Assembly: GCA_016649525.1 (NCBI GenBank)
Contig: JAENXM010000035.1
Span: forward strand, 1-11,653
Reading direction: 5' to 3'
From: Actinomycetota bacterium
Lineage (GTDB): Bacteria; Actinomycetota; Geothermincolia; Fen-727; Anoxymicrobiaceae
DNA length: 11,653 nt
Below are positions 1 to 6,079 of the stretch, piece after piece. Below the pieces are notes generated by a model. It had not been told where the DNA came from. It did not search any database and saw only the letters and a program-made list of their open reading frames with translations. Position numbers and translations under genes: made by a program. Numbering within the stretch: the first letter of the stretch is position 1; every line of letters starts with the position of its first letter.

Positions 1-155
1 TGAGGCAGTTTATGTGCGGTGCGCGAAAGTTCGCGCTGAAGTACATTACTAGAGACGACATCGCGGCGTTGACATGGGAGGCCGCCGAAGTTTCCGGAAT
101 ACCACACGTCTCGGAGGTCGACAAGGAAGAGGCCTGGGAGATAATAAAGGCCTGA
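1..155 (+). CDS. C-terminal end of an unidentified protein (5' partial)
   Basis: An open frame enters the window at its left edge (codons in phase with base 3) and stops at TGA 153-155, giving about 50 residues. The fragment contains MCGARKFALKYITRDD near its start and ends in EEAWEIIKA. It is charged, soluble and probably helical, with no membrane segment. I do not recognise the family from this tail. A strong hairpin follows about 20 bp after the stop, consistent with this being the last gene of its transcription unit. The coding call rests on the clean frame, the protein-like composition and the terminator just downstream. Confidence 0.6.
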   Translation, partial: RQFMCGARKFALKYITRDDIAALTWEAAEVSGIPHVSEVDKEEAWEIIKA

Positions 156-173
156 GTCCCTCGTGACAGGTTT

Positions 174-205
174 GGAAGAGCGGGCGATGCGACGCCCGCT
201 CTTCC
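174..205 (+). terminator. Perfect 13-bp hairpin, probable intrinsic terminator
   Basis: GGAAGAGCGGGCG (174-186) pairs perfectly with CGCCCGCTCTTCC (193-205) around a 6-base loop. The stem is GC-rich in its middle. The bases after it (TATTCTCC) are pyrimidine-rich but are not a true T-run, so termination may be incomplete or factor-assisted. It lies 18 bp after the stop of the upstream partial gene and separates it from the zinc-ribbon genes. Confidence 0.7.
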
Positions 206-258
206 TATTCTCCGATAGAATATACAGAACACTCTGGTGGTATGTACAGGGAGGCGCA

Positions 259-405
259 ATGGCCAAGTGCAAGAACTGTGGAGAGGAGATCCAAGAAGAG
301 AAAGACATCTGCCCGAAGTGCGGGCTCAACCCCGGACCCGTGACGATTACGGCCCTTCCGAAGACTCCGATACGGCGCAGGAAGAAGAAAGAGAAAAAGG
401 GATAA
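259..405 (+). CDS. 48-residue zinc-ribbon protein with basic tail
   Basis: A very small protein made of one zinc ribbon: Cys4-x2-Cys7 and Cys18-x2-Cys21 (CKNC and CPKC knuckles), followed by a short linker and a strongly basic Arg/Lys C-terminus (RRRKKKEKK). Four cysteines in this spacing should bind one structural zinc ion; the basic tail could contact nucleic acid or acidic lipid, which is inference. I chose ATG 259 because AGGGAGG lies just upstream. The same frame is open from 163, but that longer version would translate through the terminator hairpin. Its stop TAA directly abuts the ATG of the next gene, and both proteins carry the same knuckle spacing, so they are likely translated together and related in function. 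Confidence 0.72.
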   Translation: MAKCKNCGEEIQEEKDICPKCGLNPGPVTITALPKTPIRRRKKKEKKG

Positions 406-1053
406 ATGGCTGTATGCCCTGACTGCGGCGGTGAGCTGCCGGACGGCGCATCAAACTGCCCGGGTTGTGGAGGCCCCCAGGCTCAAACTGTGATTCCTGC
501 GTCACCACAGGTTAATCAACCTTTTTCGCCTCCGACTACCGTTGCCAGTAAAACGAAAAAGCGGCTTCCGACAGGGGCTGTTATCGCGATAATAGCCGGG
601 TGCGTCACCGTGGTCATCATCGTCGTACTGGTTGTGCTGCTTTCGATCTCCTTTGTCGACATATTCAAGAAGCCCGTGGACGTGACGAACGCATACATAA
701 AGGCCTTGAGCGCGGGCAACCTGGATACCGCATGGGACTATCTCTCCGACAGAACCCGGGCGGAAAAGGGGAAGGCGGACTTCGAGTCGGATGTACGCGG
801 TCTGGAAGGACGAATAGAGACGTGGAATGCCAGCGGCGTCCAGATAAGAGACCACAGGGCCCAGGTAGCCCTGGACATCGGTTTCAGGGACGGAGGAGAG
901 ACTACCCTGTACGTATACCTGGTCAAGGAAGCCGGGGAATGGAGGGTGAGTTCCGCGGCCGAAACCCCCTTTCCGGGATTTGAAGAGCATCAGGAAGTCT
1001 TGAGAAATCAGCCTTCAAGAATAGCGGCGCTCCAGCCAGAACCGCTTCCGTGA
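406..1053 (+). CDS. Zinc-ribbon, single-pass membrane protein with NTF2/DUF4878-like outer domain
   Basis: A 215-residue protein in three parts. Residues 1-22 form a zinc ribbon (Cys4, Cys7, Cys18, Cys21; CPDC and CPGC). A Pro/Ser/Thr-rich linker runs to about residue 50. A hydrophobic helix lies at about 57-83 (rich in Ile and Val), preceded by KTKKR, so the ribbon should stay in the cytoplasm. Residues 91-185 (starting near DVTNAYIKALSAGNLDTAW and ending near GEWRV) look like the NTF2-like DUF4878/lumazine-binding-like fold common in secreted bacterial proteins. The start codon follows the previous stop with no gap, indicating coupled translation. Its 3' end overlaps the convergent Fe-S gene by 39 bp. 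Such ribbon-helix-domain proteins are common in Gram-positive lineages, and their ligand or partner is unknown. Confidence 0.8.
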   Translation: MAVCPDCGGELPDGASNCPGCGGPQAQTVIPASPQVNQPFSPPTTVASKTKKRLPTGAVIAIIAGCVTVVIIVVLVVLLSISFVDIFKKPVDVTNAYIKALSAGNLDTAWDYLSDRTRAEKGKADFESDVRGLEGRIETWNASGVQIRDHRAQVALDIGFRDGGETTLYVYLVKEAGEWRVSSAAETPFPGFEEHQEVLRNQPSRIAALQPEPLP

Positions 1054-2226
1054 CAGGAGCTTCGGCGCTCCCTTGACGAAAAGTTCCTTGGTCATCGACC
1101 TTGCCCTGTTCAGGTTCCGCCGCGGCAGTTCCTGACCGAGCGCTTTTGCCACGAGCTCGTTAAGGTGGTAAACGGGGATTATGAACGGTGTGAGCTGTGT
1201 CCCAACAGAGAACAGAAGGTCGCAGGAGTTGCAGTAAACGACCAGGTACTCGGCGCCCGTGGCGCGAGCCTCCCTGAGGCGCCTGACGATGCCGCGGGCC
1301 ATGTCCATGGGGTTGAAACGAGCCGCGCCGTGACCCAGTCCACAGCAGAGAGACATCTCGCGGGTATGCGCCATCTCCTTGACCTCGCAGCCCAAGTGCT
1401 CGAGAACGCGACGGGGCCTGTCCTGGAACTCCTTTCCCAGCAGCTTCGAGTGGCAGGGGTCCTGCACGGTGACCTTGAGTCCCTTGAGCTTGCCGGCGAC
1501 CTGGAGTTCACCGGAGAGGATCCTTTCCGCGAGCAGGTCTCCGAAATAAGAGACATCGAAAGGGAAGTCAGCATCGAAATACCTCGGAAGGATGTTCTTG
1601 AGCATGTTGAAGCAGGCCTGGCAGTACGCCACCACCTCGTTGATACCGAGCTCTCGGTAGATCTGTTCCAGGTGGGTCACGACAGAATCGATCTTGTCGA
1701 AGGACCCCATCCTGTAGTAGACCTCACCGCAGCAGAGGTCAGGCCTTCCGTAGATGGGAAACCCCTCGAAGATCGCCGATTCGGTCAGATAGGGCATTAT
1801 CTGAAGGTTGCAGCCGGCGAAAAGGGCGCGGCCCTTTATGTCTTCTCGCGCGAGGTCGGCCCACTTGTCAAGCAAAAGCTTCTCCCTGCCGGTGAGCCCC
1901 TCCATAACGCGGTGCCACGCGTTACCGGGTTCGAGGGGCATTACGAGCGAGGCTCTCAAGGGCAGCCCCTTTTCTCTCGAGCGTTCGTGCCAGCGGTAGA
2001 GTATCAGACCGTAGGGATTGCACTCGTAAGGGCAGATGATGTTACAGGACATACAGGAGCTGCAGCGCTCTAGCACCTCCCGCACGTACTGGCCGTCTAT
2101 CAGCCGCTCTATGGTACCTGAAGCATCGACGATATCATCCCCGAACTCCGGGCACCCTGAAAGGCAGTCGCCGCACAGGTCGCAGCGCTCGACGCAGAAG
2201 AAGTCCTCGAGACTCGGTTCGTACAT
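1015..2226 (-). CDS. (Fe-S)-binding CCG-domain oxidoreductase subunit (GlpC/HdrD-like)
   Basis: A 403-residue iron-sulfur protein, probably an electron-transfer subunit at the cytoplasm or membrane face. The N-terminus has two [4Fe-4S] ferredoxin motifs: Cys15-x2-Cys18-x2-Cys21-x3-Cys25-Pro and Cys55-x2-Cys58-x2-Cys61-x3-Cys65-Pro. Two CCG domains follow, each with a cysteine pair (DLCCGE with YCQAC, then SLCCGLG with YCNSC), as in heterodisulfide reductase HdrB/HdrD, GlpC and LutA. The length and domain order fit the GlpC/HdrD-like group. Start ATG 2224-2226 has GGAGGT four bases upstream. No flavin dehydrogenase, HdrA or cytochrome partner lies beside it, so the electron donor and acceptor cannot be named. 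The neighbours converge or diverge, so it is transcribed alone. Confidence 0.88.
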   Translation of the reverse strand: MYEPSLEDFFCVERCDLCGDCLSGCPEFGDDIVDASGTIERLIDGQYVREVLERCSSCMSCNIICPYECNPYGLILYRWHERSREKGLPLRASLVMPLEPGNAWHRVMEGLTGREKLLLDKWADLAREDIKGRALFAGCNLQIMPYLTESAIFEGFPIYGRPDLCCGEVYYRMGSFDKIDSVVTHLEQIYRELGINEVVAYCQACFNMLKNILPRYFDADFPFDVSYFGDLLAERILSGELQVAGKLKGLKVTVQDPCHSKLLGKEFQDRPRRVLEHLGCEVKEMAHTREMSLCCGLGHGAARFNPMDMARGIVRRLREARATGAEYLVVYCNSCDLLFSVGTQLTPFIIPVYHLNELVAKALGQELPRRNLNRARSMTKELFVKGAPKLLSRKRFWLERRYS

Positions 2227-2379
2227 TCACACCTCCACATTCCAAAGGCTATCATTGATGATCGACAGGTTGCCAGATTTGGAACAGGAGGGAGTCTTGA
2301 TAATAACAGGCTGCACCCGGAGCTACAGCTCGGAATCGATGTTAGGGTCTCGAACTGGGCCATCGATCGGTTTGATTCC

Positions 2380-2811
2380 TTGGAACCGCGGATCACGGGG
2401 GATGAGCGGCTCGTTTACCTTGACACCAGCACACCGATGATAAGGGAGGACGGCAGCGAGCTTATCGACCCGGAGATCTTCCTGAAAAGGGTTCCCTTGA
2501 TCTTCAAGCGCATTGTACGGTCGCATTTCCTCGCCGAGATACAGAACAGGCATTATGACACCAGGGAGATGGCAAAGGACCTGGTGGCGGATTTTATGAA
2601 AGAGGGTATGGAGGACCTCCTCCCGGACCTGCTGGCAGAGGCGAACCTTTTTCTCGATGGGCTCGCTTCCGATCCGCCTTGTGGGCACATTACTCAAAGG
2701 GAAGCGAAAAAACGTTACCGGCGGGACGGCGTCACCAGGAGCCTGTTCAGTGCCGGACGTCGCCTGGATCGTTTCGCGGGACAGAAGGTGCTACGAAGGA
2801 AGCATCCTTAG
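2380..2811 (+). CDS. C-terminal half of an uncharacterised protein (possibly DUF6206-like); probably 5'-truncated
   Basis: From the first possible start (TTG 2380) this encodes 143 residues, but protein-like sequence in the same frame begins earlier, near 2257 (for example LQLGIDVRVSNWAIDRFD), with no in-frame ATG, GTG or TTG to start it. Landmarks are YLDTSTPMIREDG, LIDPEIFLKRVP, a His-Tyr-Asp near NRHYDTREMAKDLVADF, and LLPDLLAEANLFL. From memory these resemble the C-terminal half of a roughly 300-residue family of unknown function (perhaps DUF6206), whose N-terminal half would fall inside the oppositely transcribed Fe-S gene and is therefore absent. No clear Shine-Dalgarno precedes TTG 2380. 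It may be a decaying remnant, or a short protein using a non-standard start. It converges with the MFS gene 33 bp downstream. Confidence 0.5.
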   Translation: MEPRITGDERLVYLDTSTPMIREDGSELIDPEIFLKRVPLIFKRIVRSHFLAEIQNRHYDTREMAKDLVADFMKEGMEDLLPDLLAEANLFLDGLASDPPCGHITQREAKKRYRRDGVTRSLFSAGRRLDRFAGQKVLRRKHP

Positions 2812-2844
2812 AGGGAGTCCACGGGGCGCTCAACTGCTTTCCGC

Positions 2845-4035
2845 TCATGTTTCTCTGTTCGCCGTATTCCTTCCGAGCAGTTGGCCTTTGAGCCAGAAAA
2901 GACAGACCAGGACGCCGAAGACCATTACTGCTATGGAGCTCATACCCGCGACACGTCCCGCGAACTGGTTCAACAGTCCGACGAGGTAGGGAAGGACGGC
3001 TCCTCCCAGCGCGCCGGCGGCCAGGAACAACGTGAAAACGGAGGACGCGATATCTTCGGGGAACCAGGCGACGTACCCGATGAGCGTTGGATATATGCCC
3101 GAGTAGAAAAGGCCGACAAGCATGTACAGGATCATGCTGGCGGTCTTTGAGCCTGTAAGAGGTGCCGCGAGAACAACAAAACCGGAGATAATTGTCAAAA
3201 AGACGATGATCTTGTAGGGGTCGGCTTTCTTGACAAGGGAACTGACAATCCAGCGGCCTACAGTGATGCCGATCCAGAGGGCGGTCAGCGTTAGGTGCGC
3301 CGTACCTGGAGAGACGTCGTACTCCTTCTCGAGGAACGTGATCAACCACAGGGACACGGCGCTTTCGGCCGCGATATAGAAAAGCAGTGCGAACAGAAGT
3401 CCCGTGAAGAGCTTTCGGTTGAAGGCGAATATCTCTCTCAGGACGCCTGAAGAGAGCTTCTCGACACCCTCTATGCGCTCGAGTCTCCGGAGCGCGACCG
3501 GGATCGAAAGGGGAAGGATCAGGATGGCGGGAGCCGCGAGCGCCCAGCGCCAGGAATGAAGGTTGTCGATCAGGAGCTTGGCGAGCAGGGGGCTAGTTAC
3601 GACGCCCAGCGCGAAGAAGCCGTAGATCAGGTTCTGGGCGCGGTGGCTTTCGTCTCCGCAGACCCTCGTTGCGTAGACCCCGGGATACGTTATGAGTATG
3701 CCGTTCGCGAACCCGGCTACCAGGTAGAAAAAGAGAAGCATCGGATACCAGGGGGATATTGCGGCGGCTGCGAGTGACAGCGACAGCAGCAGGACCTGGG
3801 AGAGTATTATCTGTCGCGCGGTCCATCTCTGCATGAGGTGTGTGATGAGAAGGATACCTGCGGTGCCTCCCGCGAAATAAGCGACCTGCAGAAGGCCTCC
3901 CAGGCTCTCGCGGAAGTTGAAGGACTCCATGATGCTCTTGACGGTAGAAGGAGCGAGCAGGAGCACGATCCCCGGAACGATTATAAGCGGGAAGAACGGC
4001 CATATCTTCTTGACAGTGGTGTCCCCGGCGGGCAT
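2845..4035 (-). CDS. Major facilitator superfamily transporter
   Basis: A 396-residue, strongly hydrophobic protein with about 12 membrane helices arranged six plus six around a charged central loop at about residues 180-205 (RRLERIEGVEKL). The short loop after helix 2 contains QRWTARQ, a degenerate version of the MFS loop-2/3 motif. The second half has Gly-rich helices (GLFYSGIYPTLIGY, GALGGAVLPYLVGLL) that resemble the fucose-permease (FHS) and related sugar or organic-anion branches. That resemblance is impressionistic and the substrate is unknown. Start ATG 4033-4035 is preceded by AAGGTG. The gene diverges from the anchored repeat protein and shares the short 4036-4114 intergenic region with it. 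Confidence 0.88.
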   Translation of the reverse strand: MPAGDTTVKKIWPFFPLIIVPGIVLLLAPSTVKSIMESFNFRESLGGLLQVAYFAGGTAGILLITHLMQRWTARQIILSQVLLLSLSLAAAAISPWYPMLLFFYLVAGFANGILITYPGVYATRVCGDESHRAQNLIYGFFALGVVTSPLLAKLLIDNLHSWRWALAAPAILILPLSIPVALRRLERIEGVEKLSSGVLREIFAFNRKLFTGLLFALLFYIAAESAVSLWLITFLEKEYDVSPGTAHLTLTALWIGITVGRWIVSSLVKKADPYKIIVFLTIISGFVVLAAPLTGSKTASMILYMLVGLFYSGIYPTLIGYVAWFPEDIASSVFTLFLAAGALGGAVLPYLVGLLNQFAGRVAGMSSIAVMVFGVLVCLFWLKGQLLGRNTANRET

Positions 4036-4114
4036 CTTTTCACCTTTCAGTTTCGTTATAGTAAACGGAAAGAGTATATATCTTTATGTTCGGGCCCAAA
4101 AAGAAAAGGAGAAT
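4036..4114. promoter_or_regulatory. Divergent intergenic region with AT-rich promoter-like core
   Basis: This 79-bp gap separates two divergent starts, so it must carry control signals for both. TATATA at 4075-4080 is a possible -10 box for the plus-strand gene. A hexamer 17 bp upstream (TTCGTT, 4052-4057) matches the -35 consensus poorly. AGGAG at 4107-4111 is the ribosome site for ATG 4115; AAGGTG (complement of 4041-4046) serves the MFS gene. Confidence 0.3.
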
Positions 4115-5449
4115 ATGGAGCCGATTGTCAATGCCGGTGCGAAGCTTTACAATGGGATTATGCGTAATTCTTTGCGATCTGCAATCTTAATAACCTTGTT
4201 GGTCACGCTTTTATCGATGCCCATATCGGGACTTGCGTACGCGGGGGTGAATGAGGCGGCCTCATACCTGAAAGGGAGGCAGAATGCCGATGGCGGACTC
4301 TCCGAGCCGGACGAGAGCTCGAGCGGCATCCTGACCGGCTGGACTATACTGGCCGGGTTATCCTCGATCTCCTCGATCTCGGACCCCGCCGACTGGTACG
4401 AAGCCGGTGCTGCCGCAGTGGAATATGTCAACGCTGCCGCGAGTGAGGCGACAGCGCTGACAGACCTCGAGCTTTATGCCCTGGCCCTTTCCGAGGCCGG
4501 CACCGATCCGCGCAACGCATCCGGTAAGAACCTGTTATCGCTTATCAAGGCGCATATCGGTGACGATGGGAAGATAGGAAAGAGCCTCGACGAACACTGC
4601 TGGGGGATAATATCCCTGGTTTCGGCGGGGGAGAAAGTCCCCACGAAGTCCACAAACTGGCTGGTGTCAAAGCAAAGAGAAGATGGTGGATGGGCTGATT
4701 CCAGTAAAGATATAGTGCGCCAGACGGCGCTCGGCGTTGAAGCGCTCGTGGCTGCCGGGGAGGCCGATGCTGATATCATCAGGAAAGCTCTCAAGCTACT
4801 ACGGGAAAAGATGAGCTCAGACGGTGGTTTTGCGGGAACGACCAAGGCAACGGACGGACAGTTGACTGCGTCTGTTGTTCGTGCGATCTACGCTGCGGGG
4901 GATGATCCTGCGTCAACCTCCTGGACCTTCGAGGGCGCAAACCCCGTCAGTTTCCTCAACTCCCTTCAGGCCCCAGACGGCCACTACAGGTACTCGAGCG
5001 GGGTCGAGTCCCAGCCGGCTATGACCACCGCAATGGTGCTGCCCGCGCTTTCCGGAAAGCATTTTCCCCTGACCGCCAAGGGGGTGAAGGCTCCGCTCGA
5101 GGGGGAGGACACCCAGGGCGAGCCCGTTCACGATCTAGGTACGGAGGGCGCAGAAGCAGAAGCGGGCAGCGAGCCGACAGGCAGCGAGCCGACAGGTTCG
5201 GAGGTTGAGCCCGCGAGTTCATCGAATGAATCGGCAGTGGAAACCGGGGGGCCTGCCATATCCAGGGTGAACGGGGCATCTGCGGGTGCGATCGGTCAGA
5301 AGGCGACATGGTTCGGAGGTCTGTGGCTGTTCCTGATTATATGCGTCGCCTACCTAGTAGTTTTGGCCGTCGCCGCACTGATCACTGGAAAATTGGTGTC
5401 CCCGGAAAAGCGGACTGTCTCCAGAACCGACGATTTCTCGGGCTTCTAA
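4115..5449 (+). CDS. Secreted, C-terminally anchored prenyltransferase/squalene-cyclase-repeat protein
   Basis: A 444-residue cell-surface protein. A signal peptide (hydrophobic core SAILITLLVTLLSMPISG, probable cleavage after GLAYA) is followed by an alpha/alpha-barrel-like region of about 280 residues with recurring Q-x3-DGG repeats: GRQNADGGL, SKQREDGGW, EKMSSDGGF and SLQAPDGHY. These are the repeat type of squalene cyclases and protein prenyltransferase beta subunits. I see no obvious DXDD cyclase acid, so catalysis is doubtful. A Ser/Glu/Thr-rich linker with a GSEPT duplication leads to a membrane helix at about residues 404-427 and a short charged tail, giving a single-pass anchor with the repeats outside. 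ATG 4115 has AGGAG three bases upstream; ATG 4160 would give a tidier signal peptide but has no Shine-Dalgarno. Confidence 0.8.
   Translation: MEPIVNAGAKLYNGIMRNSLRSAILITLLVTLLSMPISGLAYAGVNEAASYLKGRQNADGGLSEPDESSSGILTGWTILAGLSSISSISDPADWYEAGAAAVEYVNAAASEATALTDLELYALALSEAGTDPRNASGKNLLSLIKAHIGDDGKIGKSLDEHCWGIISLVSAGEKVPTKSTNWLVSKQREDGGWADSSKDIVRQTALGVEALVAAGEADADIIRKALKLLREKMSSDGGFAGTTKATDGQLTASVVRAIYAAGDDPASTSWTFEGANPVSFLNSLQAPDGHYRYSSGVESQPAMTTAMVLPALSGKHFPLTAKGVKAPLEGEDTQGEPVHDLGTEGAEAEAGSEPTGSEPTGSEVEPASSSNESAVETGGPAISRVNGASAGAIGQKATWFGGLWLFLIICVAYLVVLAVAALITGKLVSPEKRTVSRTDDFSGF
5165..5194 (+). repeat. Two tandem copies of a 15-bp unit in the surface-protein linker
   Basis: The unit GGCAGCGAGCCGACA occurs twice without a gap, encoding GSEPT-GSEPT, and is followed by a partial third copy (GSE). 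The unit is a multiple of three, so copy-number slippage would lengthen or shorten the linker without breaking the frame. Confidence 0.85.
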
Positions 5450-5473
5450 ATAGTCTCAGAATTATTGCCCAGG

Positions 5474-5902
5474 TCAATCCCCGCCAAAAGCATCGCGGTT
5501 CTTCCATAGGATGGCGATCGTCGCCGTGCCGAGTGTGACGGTCCAGAGATGGATTACGAGCATCTGCGCCCGGTCAGAGTTCAGGGGCCAGTACTTCTTG
5601 TTCTCCAGAGAATAGAGTATATCCAGGCAACCGAGGAATATGAGCGCGCCAGCGGCTACCGCCCCGGTGAAGAATCCCTTACGGTTCATCTTCAGGAGGT
5701 TTCGTGCCGCGGTGAGCGAGCAGGCAATCATCCAGGAGTCCGCCAAAGGAAACGCTTTCTCGAAGGCATCGTCCTGTTCCGTCTCCGTTGCTTCTATCTT
5801 TCCCGAGAAGAACAGGATCCAGAAAAGCGCGGCGCCAAGACCGGTGAAAGCAAGAAGGCCGGATATAAGCGTGATTACGAAGGGTCTATCTCTTTCGTCC
5901 AT
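5474..5902 (-). CDS. Small four-helix membrane protein of unknown function
   Basis: A 142-residue hydrophobic protein with about four predicted membrane helices, near residues 8-33, 50-70, 76-98 and 112-135. A charged, acidic loop (EATETEQDDAFEK) lies between helices 1 and 2. I do not recognise a family. I chose ATG 5900-5902 because GGAGG sits six bases upstream at a normal distance; the in-frame TTG at 5908 touches that ribosome site and cannot use it. The gene converges with the anchored repeat protein (24 bp between stops) and diverges from the glycyl-radical operon. It has no motif linking it to either. Confidence 0.65.
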   Translation of the reverse strand: MDERDRPFVITLISGLLAFTGLGAALFWILFFSGKIEATETEQDDAFEKAFPLADSWMIACSLTAARNLLKMNRKGFFTGAVAAGALIFLGCLDILYSLENKKYWPLNSDRAQMLVIHLWTVTLGTATIAILWKNRDAFGGD

Positions 5903-5908
5903 TTTCAA

Positions 5909-5913
5909 CCTCC
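5909..5913 (-). promoter_or_regulatory. Shine-Dalgarno deciding the start of the small membrane protein
   Basis: GGAGG on the minus strand, six bases before ATG 5900-5902. It rules out the in-frame TTG ending at 5908, which would directly abut it. Confidence 0.7.
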
Positions 5914-6002
5914 CCAGATCCGCTCAGAGAATGAATAACTAGAGGCCGAGGGTAAGGATATCAGGGAAGGAGAATCCCAACAACCCGGGGCCTGCGCGCC
6001 TA

Positions 6003-6012
6003 GATATATATC
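6003..6012. repeat. 10-bp AT palindrome upstream of the glycyl-radical operon
   Basis: GATATATATC reads the same on both strands and lies about 20 bp upstream of the extended -10 candidate. It could be an operator half or simply AT-rich promoter DNA; nothing else supports a binding site. Confidence 0.25.
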
Positions 6013-6032
6013 AATGTGGTTCGGGGCCGTTG

Positions 6033-6041
6033 TGGTATATT
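6033..6041 (+). promoter_or_regulatory. Candidate extended -10 promoter for the glycyl-radical operon
   Basis: TGGTATATT matches the extended -10 pattern TG-n-TATAAT with one mismatch. No good -35 box lies 17 bp upstream, as is usual for extended -10 promoters. Transcription would start near 6047-6049, giving a leader of about 30 nt to the ATG at 6080 and making the ATG at 6050 nearly leaderless. Confidence 0.4.
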
Positions 6042-6068
6042 AACTCAAAATGCCAGAAGTCTCGGAAC

Positions 6069-6074
6069 GGAGGT
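6069..6074 (+). promoter_or_regulatory. Shine-Dalgarno deciding the glycyl-radical enzyme start
   Basis: GGAGGT sits five bases before ATG 6080. The earlier in-frame ATG at 6050 has no such site, so 6080 is preferred. Confidence 0.75.
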
Positions 6075-6079
6075 CAACG

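Noticed and set aside
163..258. Upstream extension of the 48-residue zinc-ribbon gene
   Set aside because: It would read through the terminator hairpin, and the extra residues are not zinc-ribbon-like; ATG 259 has its own ribosome site.
502..990. 162-codon minus-strand frame
   Set aside because: It overlaps the zinc-ribbon membrane gene, whose knuckles and membrane helix make the plus frame convincing.
1165..2073. 302-codon plus-strand reading frame
   Set aside because: It is antisense to the Fe-S protein, whose frame shows complete cysteine motifs and a ribosome site; the plus frame shows no domain.
2747..3349. 200-codon minus-strand frame
   Set aside because: It lies in another frame inside the MFS gene, is hydrophilic and Arg/Pro-rich, and has no family features.
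6050..6079. Earlier ATG for the glycyl-radical enzyme
   Set aside because: No Shine-Dalgarno and nearly leaderless relative to the candidate promoter; ATG 6080 has GGAGGT at good spacing.
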